A stretch of DNA of 64,000 nucleotides, taken from assembly GCF_001718835.1 (NCBI RefSeq), contig NZ_CP013442.1, positions 558,001 through 622,000 of the forward strand. Direction: 5' to 3'. A program made the position numbers and the translations under genes. The number at the start of each line of letters is the position of its first letter. Within the stretch, counting starts at the first letter, position 1. The notes under the pieces were generated by a model. The model saw only the letters and a list, made by a program, of their open reading frames with translations, was not told the DNA's origin and made no database searches. This DNA is from Burkholderia cepacia. GTDB lineage: Bacteria; Pseudomonadota; Gammaproteobacteria; Burkholderiales; Burkholderiaceae. This document shows, in pieces, positions 33,844 to 43,660 of the stretch.

Positions 33844-35360
33844 ATGTCCGCATCCACCTCCATCGAGAAAATCGCCGACTGGGCGGGACGAAACCATCTC
33901 GTCGTCGGCGCGCTGGGCACGCTGATGTCGCTCGCGGCGGTCGGCATCAGCGCGGCCACGCTCTGGGCCACGAGAAGCGAAGTCGTCGAGCACGCGCACG
34001 AAACCTCGCGCAACGTCGCCGCCGTGCTGGTCAGCGAGATCGCGCGGACCGTCGAAACGTCCAACAACGCACTGATCGCACTCTCCGCCGATCTCGGCAA
34101 GCCGGCGGTGCGGCGCATGGACGCCGGGCTGCGGCACGACCTGCTGTTCCAGCGCGCGGCCGCGCAATACGTGACGGGGATGGGCGTGACGGACCGCGAC
34201 GGCCGGCTGATCGACGCGTGCTGCGGCCCGTCCCACCACTGGAACTTCAGCGATCGCGACTATTTCAAGGTGCATCGCGACTCGCCGAACGTCGGCCTTT
34301 ACGTGTCGGAGGCCTATCGCGCACGCTCGCGCGGCGGCACGGAATCGATCGCGCTTTCCCGGCGTATCGAACGACCGGATCACACGTTCAACGGAATCGC
34401 GGTGGTCGCGATCGACCTCGCCTATTTCGACCAGCTGCTGTCCCGGCTGGACGTCGGGCCGCACGGCATCAGCGCGATCCTGCGCGCGGACGGCACCATC
34501 CTCGCCCGCAACCCGCCGCTGAACGATCACCAGATGATCCGCCTGCGCCGCTCGAAAGCCTTCGATCGCATGCTGAACCAGGATTCCGGCTTCTATGCCG
34601 CTCGCGCATCGACGGAACGCTGCGGCTCTATACGTTCCAGCGGGTGCCCGGCACACCGCTGATCGCCGTCGTCGCGCCGGCCGAAGTCGACGTGCTGGCC
34701 GGTTTCATCCGGATGTCATGGTCGGTCGGCGTGTCGGCGTCGCTCCTTTGCACGCTCTTCTGCGCGGTCGTCTGGCTGCTCGCGTTCGCGTTGCGGGACA
34801 ACCTTCGCAAGCAGACGCTGCTCACCGACCTCACGCGCACCGATCCGCTGACCGGCCTGCACAACCGCCGCGCGCTCGACGTCGCGCTGGCCGACGAATG
34901 GGAGCGGCTCCAGCGCAGCAGCAGCGGCAGCCTGTCCCTGCTGTTCATCGATGCCGACCACTTCAAGCAGTACAACGACCGATACGGGCACGCACGCGGC
35001 GACACGGCGCTCCGGTTCCTCGCCGAATGCATCCGTGCCCATACGCAGCGGCGCGGCGACCTCGCCGCGCGTTACGGCGGCGAGGAGTTCGTCGCGGTGC
35101 TGCCCGACACCGACGAACGCGGCGCCGCGAAGGTCGCGGAGGCGATTCGCCGGGAAGTGGAAAACAACCGGCTCGCCGGATTTGCCGAGGCGGTTCCCGC
35201 TTTTACGGTGAGCATCGGATGCGCGACCGCCCGCAATGCGCACCCGTCGTCCATCGACGCGCTGTCGCGTCAGGCGGACCTCGCGCTGTACACCGCCAAG
35301 CGCCAGGGACGAAACCGCGTCTGCCGCGCACCGGCGGAGCAGCACACGCATGCGGCATGA
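33844..35360 (+). pseudogene. Membrane diguanylate cyclase, frameshifted
   Basis: Two frames together give one protein. The first (33844 onward) has an N-terminal membrane helix and a periplasmic Cache-like sensor (FSDRDYFKVHRDSPNVGLYV). The second continues as RSRIDGTLRLYTFQRVPGTP, a second membrane helix and a GGDEF domain with active site RYGGEEF, plus an RRGD inhibitory site five residues before it. The break lies at about 34598-34608, where TATGCCGCTCGCGCATC appears to lack bases (four, by comparison with the expected YAARSRID). It is either a real inactivation or a sequence error; as written no full-length cyclase is made. Confidence 0.8.
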
Positions 35361-35532
35361 CGGGCGAATCGATCCGCGCTTTTCACGCCATATCCCGACC
35401 AGATGAAGCACGCCTGATTCGCACCCGTCGGTCCGCACCCAACCGATAGCGATAAAAATTCCCGCTCACCCACGGCCGCCGCATCGGTAGCCGGCCGCTT
35501 CGCGTCACACGCAACACCACGACTTTACGATT

Positions 35533-35551
35533 GCAAATGCCTCTCATTTGC
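35533..35551. promoter_or_regulatory. Fur-type iron box before the TonB receptor gene
   Basis: GCAAATGCCTCTCATTTGC: perfect 7-bp arms around 5 bases, in the AT-rich region 57 bases before the receptor ATG. The TCATTTGC half is typical of Burkholderia Fur boxes. Confidence 0.65.
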
Positions 35552-35607
35552 ATTAAATTTCGGCGCAAATGTACTGTTTGGAACACAGACCACATCAAGG
35601 GACGGGT

Positions 35608-37713
35608 ATGAGCAGAAAAAACTGGGCGGCCGCACCGATGGCCATCGTCGTCGGCGCGGCCGGCGTGGGCACGGCCGACGCGCAGGAGGCGACGCTGCCG
35701 GCCATCGAGATCTCGGGCCAGCGCGCGAGCGCGCCGTTTCGCACACGTGACTCGACGAGCGCGACGCGCGGCGAGGCGGACGTGATGGAGATCCCGTTCG
35801 CGGTCAGCAGCGTCGATGCGAAACTCGTACGCACGGTCGCCGCGACGCGTGGCGAGGATCTGTACGACTGGGTCGCGGGCGTCGCGCGGCAGAACAACTT
35901 CGGCGGTCTTTGGGACAACTACGCGGTGCGCGGCTTCGCCGGCGACGGCAACACGTCCGGCACCGACTACCTCGTCAACGGCTTTTCGTGGAATCGCGGG
36001 ATCAGCGTGCCGCGCGACACCGTCGACCTCGAGCGCATGGAAGTGCTCAAGGGGCCCGCGTCGGCGCTGTACGGGCGCGGCGATCCGGGCGGGCTCATCA
36101 GCTACACGACGAAGCAGCCGCAGTTCGCGCGCGCGAACACCGTCGGCGTGTCGGCCGGCAGCTACGGCGCCTTGCGCGAGACGCTCGATTCGACCGGGCC
36201 CGTGACGAAGTCGCTCGCGTACCGCTTCGTCGCGATGAACGAGAACAACGGCAGCTTCCGCGATACCGTGTCGAGCAAACGCTACCTGTTCGCGCCGTCG
36301 TTTACGTGGGACATCGGCGCGGACACGACGCTCCACTACGCATTCGAGAGTGCGCGCCAGCGCGCGCCGCTCGATCGCGGCGTGGTCGCGGTGGGCGGAC
36401 AGCTCGGTGCGATACCCGCATCGCGCTTCCTCGGCGAGCCGCGCGACGGCGACTACGACGTGCGCAACACGGGCCATCAGTTCACGCTCGAGCATCGCGT
36501 CGACGCGAACTGGTCGGTCAACGCCGGTTTCGCGCAGCGCACCACCGACCTGTCCGGCCGCTCGTCCGAGGCATTCGCGCTGCAGCCGGACGGCCGCACG
36601 CTGTGGCGCCGCTACCGGCAAGTCGCGTTTCGTTCGAACGACCTGCAGGGCCGCATCGAGACGACCGGCCAGTTCCGCACCGGCGGCATCGGCCACACGC
36701 TCGTGCTGGGCGCGGATGCGTACCGCTTCAACTACGACCAGTTCGTCGCGCGCTCGACGCCCACGGCCGCCGCGCCGTATGCGATCGACATCTTCGACCC
36801 CGTCTACGGCCAGCCGGCGCCCACGCCGCGCACCGCGACCAGCCTGCTCGAGCGCGACGACGGCCAGGGGCTCTACGCGCAGGACACGCTCGCGTTCGGG
36901 CCGCACTGGAAAATTCTCGCGGGGCTGCGCTGGGATCGCTTCCACCAGTCGGTCGAGAACCGCCTGAAGGGCGCGACGACGAGCCAGCTGCAAACCTCAA
37001 TGAGCCCGCGGCTCGGCATCGTGTACGAGATGAGCCCCGCGCTGTCGCTGTATGCGAACACCGCGTATTCGTTCCGGCCGAACAACGGCGCCGACGTCGA
37101 CGGCCGCGCGTTCGATCCGGAGAAGGGGCATGGCTACGAAGCCGGCGCGAAATGGGCCGGCACGCGCTGGCTCGCGACCGTCGCGGCGTTCTACGTCAAC
37201 AAGCGCAACGTGCTGACCGCCGACCCGGCGAACGCCGGCTTCTCGCGCGCGGCCGGCGAGGTGCGCAGCCGCGGCGTCGAATTCGAATGGAACGGCGATC
37301 TCGGCCACGGCGTGCGCGGTCTCGTCAACCTTGCGTACGTCGACGCCGAAGTCACGCACGACGCGGTGCTGACGCCCGGCGCACGCCTCGTCGACATTCC
37401 GCGCCTGAGCGGCAGCGCGCTGCTCCTGTACGAAACCGCGGTGCCGTTCGCGGACAAGGCCGGTGCCGGCGCCGGCGTGATCTACGTCGGGCGCCGGGCC
37501 GGCAATACCGCGAACACGCAGGACGGGTTCGAGCTGCCGGCCTATGCGACCGTGCAGCTGAACGGCTACGTGCAGGTCAACAAGCACCTGCGTGCGTCGG
37601 TCGTGCTGAACAACCTGTTCAATCGCACCACCTACGTCAGCTCCTACAACAGTGTGTGGGTCACGCCGGGCGCGCCGCGCAGCCTGTTCGCGTCGCTCGC
37701 CTACACGTTCTGA
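35608..37713 (+). CDS. TonB-dependent siderophore receptor
   Basis: 701 residues: signal peptide (ending VGTADAQ), plug domain at about residues 40-170 (DNYAVRGFAGDGNTSGTDYL, LERMEVLKGPASALYGRGDP), and a 22-strand barrel ending in the terminal Phe of LFASLAYTF. It belongs to the ferrichrome/ferric-siderophore group. I chose the ATG at 35608 with AAGGGA upstream. A Fur box predicts induction by iron starvation. No siderophore synthesis or ABC transport genes adjoin it, so it may take up a foreign siderophore. Confidence 0.9.
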   Translation: MSRKNWAAAPMAIVVGAAGVGTADAQEATLPAIEISGQRASAPFRTRDSTSATRGEADVMEIPFAVSSVDAKLVRTVAATRGEDLYDWVAGVARQNNFGGLWDNYAVRGFAGDGNTSGTDYLVNGFSWNRGISVPRDTVDLERMEVLKGPASALYGRGDPGGLISYTTKQPQFARANTVGVSAGSYGALRETLDSTGPVTKSLAYRFVAMNENNGSFRDTVSSKRYLFAPSFTWDIGADTTLHYAFESARQRAPLDRGVVAVGGQLGAIPASRFLGEPRDGDYDVRNTGHQFTLEHRVDANWSVNAGFAQRTTDLSGRSSEAFALQPDGRTLWRRYRQVAFRSNDLQGRIETTGQFRTGGIGHTLVLGADAYRFNYDQFVARSTPTAAAPYAIDIFDPVYGQPAPTPRTATSLLERDDGQGLYAQDTLAFGPHWKILAGLRWDRFHQSVENRLKGATTSQLQTSMSPRLGIVYEMSPALSLYANTAYSFRPNNGADVDGRAFDPEKGHGYEAGAKWAGTRWLATVAAFYVNKRNVLTADPANAGFSRAAGEVRSRGVEFEWNGDLGHGVRGLVNLAYVDAEVTHDAVLTPGARLVDIPRLSGSALLLYETAVPFADKAGAGAGVIYVGRRAGNTANTQDGFELPAYATVQLNGYVQVNKHLRASVVLNNLFNRTTYVSSYNSVWVTPGAPRSLFASLAYTF

Positions 37714-37895
37714 TTCGATTCGGTTTCCTGACGGGCATCGCCCGTCAGGCGCCGATGAGGATCGCGTCGATCGTCGAGCTCGCGACGCGCTTTCGCACAG
37801 ATATTGACAAATTTCACACACTTTTCGCGCAACAAATTCGCTAGGATCATTGCACTGATTTTCCAATTCATATTTCCGGCAAGGAACAGTGACAA

Positions 37896-38183
37896 ATGAA
37901 GAAACCTATCCGACATGCAACTATGGCGTTTGCGCTTTTGATCATCGCGCAGCTTGCGAACGCACAAGTCACTGCTGACAAACCACAATCCGATGGCGCT
38001 CTGCCAGCGACGCTACCTCAACCGGATTACACTTCGCAGCGCGTGAAAGTCGGTTTGTCGAGCAAAGAAACGACGCTCGTCCTTCCGTGGTTCGTCGAGG
38101 AACTGATCGCGACGGCCAACACCAGCAAATCACTGGATGAAGCGGCCAGTGATTATGCGGGGCGCTTAAAGCGCGGCCTTTAA
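37896..38183 (+). CDS. Small exported protein of unknown function
   Basis: 95 residues. A clear signal peptide (MAFALLIIAQLANAQ) is followed by about 68 residues including LPQPDYTSQRVKVGLSSKET and VEELIATANTSKSLDEAASD. AAGGA lies about 10 bases before the ATG. I recognise no family. It has its own strong terminator downstream, so it is probably a single-gene unit; the local GC is lower than in its neighbours. Confidence 0.65.
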   Translation: MKKPIRHATMAFALLIIAQLANAQVTADKPQSDGALPATLPQPDYTSQRVKVGLSSKETTLVLPWFVEELIATANTSKSLDEAASDYAGRLKRGL

Positions 38184-38236
38184 CCCATTATCTGTTGTCA
38201 AGTCCTCGAATAGGTTGACAGCAGCCAGACGCTGGA

Positions 38237-38268
38237 ACGCCCGATGCACTGCATCGGGCGTTTTCTAT
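38237..38268 (+). terminator. Rho-independent terminator
   Basis: ACGCCCGATGC and GCATCGGGCGT form an 11-bp perfect stem around ACT, followed by TTTCTATTT. Confidence 0.85.
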
Positions 38269-38383
38269 TTCGGGGCGGTCACCCTTTGCAGGATTTGACG
38301 GCCGATTGTCTGATGGGATAATCCATCATCGCCGTCCTGCACGACGGATATCCGCCATATTTTGCATTATCGACGGAGTCTAT

Positions 38384-39406
38384 ATGCCATTAACGGTTGG
38401 CATGCTCGCCCGGCGTTGCGGCATTACCGTCCGCGCATTGCACTATTACGATCAGACAGGCCTGCTGAAGCCGATCGGCCGCTCCACGTCGGGCTACCGG
38501 TTGTACGACGAAGCCAGTGTGTCGACGATCAGGACGATTCAAGCGCTGCGTGGCCTGGGGCTGACACTAGACGCGATTGCCCAGATGCTGCGCAACCGGC
38601 AGATCGCCTTGGCGGAAGTGATTGCCGAGAGCCGGCTTGCAATCGACGCCGAGCTGGCAAGGTTGAATACGCTGAACGAGCGGCTCGGAGTGCTGCAAGC
38701 TGCCTGCGATTCCGGCGTGACCTGGCTTGATGCGGATTGGCCGGAAACGCTCGCGTTGCTCGAGCGATATCGCGCACATTTCAACACGGCCGAGATTGCG
38801 AAGATTCTCGCGCGCTGGAAGGACATGGAAGCGGCCTTGTCGACATTGTTTGCGGACGTGCGCGACGCAATGAATCGGCATGTCCCGCCCGCCTCTGGCG
38901 AAGCGCAGAAGCTCGCGTATCGCTGGCTTGCCGCCGCGATGCAATGGATGGACGGCGACATTGCCATCGTGCGGCGCTGGCGGCAGTTGCATGACGGCGC
39001 GGCGCCGGCCCCCGACCACACAGGGCTCGATCGGACAGTGATCGCCTACATCGAGCAGGCGACCCGTCTGCAGGTGGCGGCCTGGCGGCGCCACCTGACG
39101 GAAGACGACATCCAACGCCTCGACAAGACGCTGTCGGCGGAATGGATCACACTCGGTGCAGACGTCAGACGCGCGATCGCTTGCGGCGCAGACGATGGAG
39201 ACGCCTCCGCGCTCGCGAGCCGTTGGCACTCGCTGCTCGAGCGAACGACGCACGGCGACGTCGCGTTACGCGGCAAGCTGCTACGGGCACTGCTTGATGA
39301 GCCGATTCTGCAAGCGGGCCATCCGATGGGTCCCGACGTACTCGCATGGCTTCAACGTCAGGAAGCCGCCGTCGTATATGACGGCAACGTTGAGACTGGC
39401 GCTTGA
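38384..39406 (+). CDS. MerR-family regulator with a large C-terminal domain
   Basis: 340 residues. The MerR winged helix is at residues 1-70 (LTVGMLARRCGITVRALHYY, then GLLKPIGRSTSGYRLYDEAS), followed by a coiled-coil and a C-terminal domain of about 230 residues that resembles TipA-S-type drug- or ligand-binding domains. GGAG lies 5 bases before the ATG. It is followed by an alpha/beta hydrolase gene after 53 bases, its possible target. Confidence 0.85.
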   Translation: MPLTVGMLARRCGITVRALHYYDQTGLLKPIGRSTSGYRLYDEASVSTIRTIQALRGLGLTLDAIAQMLRNRQIALAEVIAESRLAIDAELARLNTLNERLGVLQAACDSGVTWLDADWPETLALLERYRAHFNTAEIAKILARWKDMEAALSTLFADVRDAMNRHVPPASGEAQKLAYRWLAAAMQWMDGDIAIVRRWRQLHDGAAPAPDHTGLDRTVIAYIEQATRLQVAAWRRHLTEDDIQRLDKTLSAEWITLGADVRRAIACGADDGDASALASRWHSLLERTTHGDVALRGKLLRALLDEPILQAGHPMGPDVLAWLQRQEAAVVYDGNVETGA

Positions 39407-39459
39407 CCCTCACGTGGACGTCAGGGTTCATGCTGGCACCTTTTCACCCGAGGTAGCGC

Positions 39460-40317
39460 ATGAACCTCATACCGGACGAATCGAACCCGTTCCGGATCGG
39501 CGCTCGTCCCGTTCGAACGATGCAGCTGGACGGCGGCATCCTGGCCGCACAGGTGGGTAGCGAACCGCCAGCGGTCATCGTCCTGAACGGCGGACAAGCA
39601 TTCGTCTCGAAGACGACCTCGCGTCGGCTGCGGCGCGACCTGCGCCGCGTCGCCGGTATTCTGCCGCCCGACACACCATTCGTACTGCTCGGGTATCCTG
39701 ACGAGCCCGGTACGCAATACCGAATCGCCGACATCGTGGAGCATATCGCGCGCGGCATCGCCACGCATTGGCGGTGCACGACGCTCATCGGCATCTCGTT
39801 CGGAGGCGTCGTAGCGGCGCGCCTCGCGGCCGCCCACCCGGAACGCGTCTCACGACTCGGGCTGGTTTCGAGTGCGCATCGCCTCGCCCCGGACGGCTGC
39901 CGGCTCATCGAGCAGCAAATCGCTCATACGACCCGCTCCGATTTCGTCCGTCTGCTCGAAACGATGTCCGGATGCTTCCGCGCGGGCTGGCGCAACATGC
40001 TCCTGCGCGCGGCACTGCTCAGTCGACGCCGCCACGTCGCGTCATCGGTCAACGAACGACACGTCATTGTCCGCACCCTGCGCGCATTGCGTGACGACGC
40101 ACGCGACGACTCGCCGTGGCCCCGGCGGATCCGCGCAGATACGTTGATCGTCGGTGGCGCCGACGACCCGATTTTCGCCGGGGCGGCGCTCGAAACTTCC
40201 GCGTGGGTGCCGTCGGTGACCCATCATGCGCTGCCGGGCGAAGGGCATATGGTGATGATCGAGCGCCGGAAGCAGGTTGCGCGACTCGTTCGGAACTGGC
40301 TCGAGCCGCGGTCTTGA
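39460..40317 (+). CDS. Alpha/beta hydrolase
   Basis: 285 residues. Nucleophile elbow GISFGG near residue 109, acid Asp in GGADDP and His in LPGEGHMVMI, so a complete catalytic triad. No signal peptide. Substrate unknown; it follows the MerR gene closely and may be part of the same unit. Confidence 0.8.
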   Translation: MNLIPDESNPFRIGARPVRTMQLDGGILAAQVGSEPPAVIVLNGGQAFVSKTTSRRLRRDLRRVAGILPPDTPFVLLGYPDEPGTQYRIADIVEHIARGIATHWRCTTLIGISFGGVVAARLAAAHPERVSRLGLVSSAHRLAPDGCRLIEQQIAHTTRSDFVRLLETMSGCFRAGWRNMLLRAALLSRRRHVASSVNERHVIVRTLRALRDDARDDSPWPRRIRADTLIVGGADDPIFAGAALETSAWVPSVTHHALPGEGHMVMIERRKQVARLVRNWLEPRS

Positions 40318-40442
40318 TTTTCGCGTCCAGCGTATGCGCCTGCGCACGATCGATCCGGTGATATCCGCGAGACTATGCCACTGTCGTGGCATCGCACCCG
40401 CCCGCAACGGCTGCTGCCGGGGACCGAACGATACGGCGCGCG

Positions 40443-40772
40443 TCAGCGCGCAACGATAGGGACGACCTCGCTCACGGCGTCGCCGTATCGCTCCGCGCGC
40501 TCGACGATGCGCGCGAGCCGGATGATGTCGGTCAGCGCGAAATCGTTCGCGTCCGGCCTCGGACGATCGTGCTCGTCCGCCACGCGCATCGCGAACGCGA
40601 GCGCTTCCGAACGCTCGCGCAACAGCGTGCGCAGCGCATCCGCGATGATCCGGCGGTCGCGCGGATCGCCCAGGCCGAGCGCCGGCCCGTGATCCTGCCC
40701 AACGTCCGGCGTCGCGAGCGGCGCGGCCACCGCATTCACGATGCCAGGCACGAAAAACGTGTTCCGTTTCAT
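40443..40772 (-). CDS. Small protein at the end of the xylose operon
   Basis: 109 residues (MKRNTFFVPGIVNAVAAPLA...DIIRLARIVERAERYGDAVS). It starts 36 bases after the xylH stop on the same strand, so it is probably co-transcribed. I recognise no domain. The hydrophobic N-terminus is too short for a clear signal peptide. Confidence 0.55.
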   Translation of the reverse strand: MKRNTFFVPGIVNAVAAPLATPDVGQDHGPALGLGDPRDRRIIADALRTLLRERSEALAFAMRVADEHDRPRPDANDFALTDIIRLARIVERAERYGDAVSEVVPIVAR

Positions 40773-40807
40773 GTCTTCCCCCCATTGATCGGCGGCCGAC
40801 CGCCGCC

Positions 40808-42043
40808 TCACCGCCGGTTCGACCGCGACACCACGTCGATCCACACCGCCAGCACCAGCACCGCGCCCTTGACGATCATCTGCCAGTACGCGTCGACGTC
40901 GAGCATCGACATGCCGTTGTCGAGGCTCGCCATCACGAGCGCGCCGATCAGCGCGCCGTACACGGTGCCCGAGCCGCCGCGCATCGACGTGCCGCCGATG
41001 AAACACGCGGCGATCGCGTCGAGTTCGCCCATCGTGCCCGCCGACGGCGAGCCGGCCGCGAGCCGCGCGGTGTTCACGATGCCGGCGAACGCGCACATCA
41101 GCCCCATCAGCGCGAAGATCGCGAGCTTCACGCGGTCGGTATCGACGCCGGACAACCGCGTCGCCTCGAGATTCGAGCCCACCGCATAAATGCGCCGGCC
41201 GAACACGGTCTGTGTCGCGATCCAGGAGAAGATGCCGAGCAGCGCGAGCAGCAGCAGCACCGGCACCGGGATGCCGCCGTAGCGGTCGAGCGTCGCGACG
41301 AACGCGAACAGCACGGCCCCCGCGCCCACGATCTTGACGGCGTCCTGCCACAGCGGCGCGACCGCGAGCCGGTAGCGGCGCCGCGTGCCGCGCTGGCGCA
41401 CGACCAGCAGCGCGACGAGCGCGAACAACAGCAGCGCGAGGCCGTCGCCCGCGATGCGCGGCAGGTACCCCTGCCCGAGGAACACGAAGCCGTCGGACAC
41501 CGGGGCGATCGTCGAGCCGCCCGTCACGCCGAGCAGGATCCCGCGAAACGCGAGCATCCCGCCGAGCCCGACGATGAACGACGGCACGCGCCGGTAGGTC
41601 GACCACCAGCCGTTGAAGAGCCCGACCAGCACGCCGAGCGCGAGCACCGCCGGCACCGTCGCGGCAACGGGCCAGTGGCGGTTCACGTCGAGGATCGCCG
41701 CGACGCCGCCGAGCAGCCCGAGCAGCGAGCCGACCGACAGGTCGATCTCGCCCGCGATGATCACGAACACCATCCCGCACGCGAGCATGCCGGTGATCGA
41801 CATCTGCCGCAGCAGGTTCGACACGTTGCGCGGCGTGACGAACGCACCGTCGGTCAGCACCGAGAAGAACGCCCAGATCGCCGCGACCGCGAGCAGCAGC
41901 GCGAGGATCTTGTAGCGCACGAATATCTGGCGCAGCTGACTGCCGGTTGCGCGACCCGCCGGGCGCCCCGCGTCGCGATCGTTTGAACGGCGCGCATCCG
42001 CGTCCTGCGTCGCCGGGGTGGAGGAAGAAAGTTCGGAATTCAT
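40808..42043 (-). CDS. xylH: D-xylose ABC transporter permease XylH
   Basis: 411 residues with about ten hydrophobic segments; motifs GEIDLSVGSLLGL and ELDAIAACFIGGTSMRGGSGTV are typical of the ribose/xylose permease family. The ATG at 42043 overlaps the xylG stop by ATGA, so translation is coupled. Inner-membrane pore for xylose together with XylG and XylF. Confidence 0.93.
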   Translation of the reverse strand: MNSELSSSTPATQDADARRSNDRDAGRPAGRATGSQLRQIFVRYKILALLLAVAAIWAFFSVLTDGAFVTPRNVSNLLRQMSITGMLACGMVFVIIAGEIDLSVGSLLGLLGGVAAILDVNRHWPVAATVPAVLALGVLVGLFNGWWSTYRRVPSFIVGLGGMLAFRGILLGVTGGSTIAPVSDGFVFLGQGYLPRIAGDGLALLLFALVALLVVRQRGTRRRYRLAVAPLWQDAVKIVGAGAVLFAFVATLDRYGGIPVPVLLLLALLGIFSWIATQTVFGRRIYAVGSNLEATRLSGVDTDRVKLAIFALMGLMCAFAGIVNTARLAAGSPSAGTMGELDAIAACFIGGTSMRGGSGTVYGALIGALVMASLDNGMSMLDVDAYWQMIVKGAVLVLAVWIDVVSRSNRR

Positions 42044-43599
42044 GTCGCACTCGCTGCGGTGGGTTCGGTCGGCCGCCGGCCGGATTTCAGCGCGGCGCCG
42101 AGGATCTGTTCCTGCGTGAGGCCGTCGTTGACGAAGTCGCCGCGCAGCTCGCCTTCGCCGATCACCAGCACGCGATCGGCGAGCCCGAGCACCTCGGGCA
42201 TTTCCGACGACACGACGATCAGCGCGACGCCGCGCTTCGCGAGCGCGAACACGAGGCGGTAGATTTCCGCTTTCGCGCCCACGTCGACGCCGCGCGTCGG
42301 CTCGTCGAGAATCAGCACCTGCGGCTCGGCCAGCAGCATCTTCGCGAGCACGGCCTTCTGCTGATTGCCGCCGGACAGGCTCGCGATCGGCAGGAACGGA
42401 TGCGCGGCGCGCACCGACAGCCGCTGCATCTCGGTGCGGATCGCGTCCAGCTCGGCCGCCGCGTCGATCCGGCCGCGCGCCGCGAAGCGCCGCAGCACCG
42501 TCAGCGTGATGTTGTGACCGACACCGAGCTGCGGCACGATGCCGTGGCGCTTGCGGTCCTCGGGCACCATTGCGATGCCGGCGCGGATCGCATCGGCGGG
42601 CGTCCGAATCGACAACGGGCGGCCGTTCATCAGCACGGTTGCCGAGTACGCGCCCGGATACGCGCCGAAGATCGCCTGCATCAGCTCGGTCCGGCCCGCG
42701 CCGACGAGCCCCGCGACACCGAGGATCTCGCCGCGCCGCACGCTGAACGACACGTCGTCCACCCGCTTGCGGTGCGCATTCGTCACGTCGCGGCAAGTCA
42801 CGTTGCGCGCTTCCAGCACGACGTCGCCGATCTCGTGCGGCTCGCGCGGATACAGGTCGCGAATCTCGCGGCCGACCATCATCGCGATGATCCGGTCGGT
42901 CGTCAGCGCGCGCATCGGCTCGGTCGCGACATGGCGGCCGTCACGGATCACCGTCACCGTGTCGCACACCGCCTCGACCTCGTCGAGCTTGTGCGAGATG
43001 TACACGCACGCGACGCCGCGACGCTTCAGGTCGCGCACGATGTCGAGCAGGATGCGCGTTTCGGACGCGCTCAGCGACGACGAAGGTTCGTCGAGGATCA
43101 GCAGCTTCGCACGCTTGTTCAGCGCCTTCGCGATCTCGATCAGCTGCTGGTGGCCGCCGCCGTAGTTCATCACCGGCTGCGCGACGTTGATCGAGTCGAT
43201 CCGCAGTTCGCGCAGCAGCGCCTCGGCACGCTGCACCATCGCCGCATAGTTCATGCGCCCGCCCGGCAGCGTGATCTCGTTGCCGAGAAAGATGTTCTCG
43301 GCCACCGACAGCTCGGGCACGAGCATCAGTTCCTGGTGGATGATCACGATGCCCGCACGCTCGGTGTCGCGCACGCCGGTTGCGGCGAGCGGCGCGCCCT
43401 CCCAGCGGATCTCGCCCTCCCACGTGCCGTGCGGATACACGCCCGACAGCACCTTCATCAGCGTCGATTTGCCCGCGCCGTTCTCGCCGCACAGCCCCAC
43501 GCACTCGCCCGGCCGCACCACCAGGTCGATGCCGTCGAGCGCTTTCACGCCGTCGAATTCCTTGACGATGCCGCGCATCGTCAGCAAGGGTTCGGTCAT
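42040..43599 (-). CDS. xylG: D-xylose ABC transporter ATPase XylG
   Basis: 519 residues with two ABC domains in tandem. The first has Walker A GENGAGKST and Walker B LILDEPSSSL; the second has a degenerate Walker A (GLVGAGRTE), signature LSGGNQQK and Walker B LILDEPTRGV, as usual for sugar importers of this class. It drives xylose uptake and lies between xylF and xylH. Confidence 0.94.
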   Translation of the reverse strand: MTEPLLTMRGIVKEFDGVKALDGIDLVVRPGECVGLCGENGAGKSTLMKVLSGVYPHGTWEGEIRWEGAPLAATGVRDTERAGIVIIHQELMLVPELSVAENIFLGNEITLPGGRMNYAAMVQRAEALLRELRIDSINVAQPVMNYGGGHQQLIEIAKALNKRAKLLILDEPSSSLSASETRILLDIVRDLKRRGVACVYISHKLDEVEAVCDTVTVIRDGRHVATEPMRALTTDRIIAMMVGREIRDLYPREPHEIGDVVLEARNVTCRDVTNAHRKRVDDVSFSVRRGEILGVAGLVGAGRTELMQAIFGAYPGAYSATVLMNGRPLSIRTPADAIRAGIAMVPEDRKRHGIVPQLGVGHNITLTVLRRFAARGRIDAAAELDAIRTEMQRLSVRAAHPFLPIASLSGGNQQKAVLAKMLLAEPQVLILDEPTRGVDVGAKAEIYRLVFALAKRGVALIVVSSEMPEVLGLADRVLVIGEGELRGDFVNDGLTQEQILGAALKSGRRPTEPTAASAT

Positions 43600-43660
43600 G
43601 CCTTCATGTCCCGCGATAGGCGGGCGGCCGCACCGGCGGCCGGCCGCGTGCGTTGCGCCG

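Noticed and set aside
35383..36993. 536-codon frame opposite the TonB receptor
   Set aside because: Antisense artefact; no domain and biased composition, whereas the receptor frame shows plug and barrel motifs.
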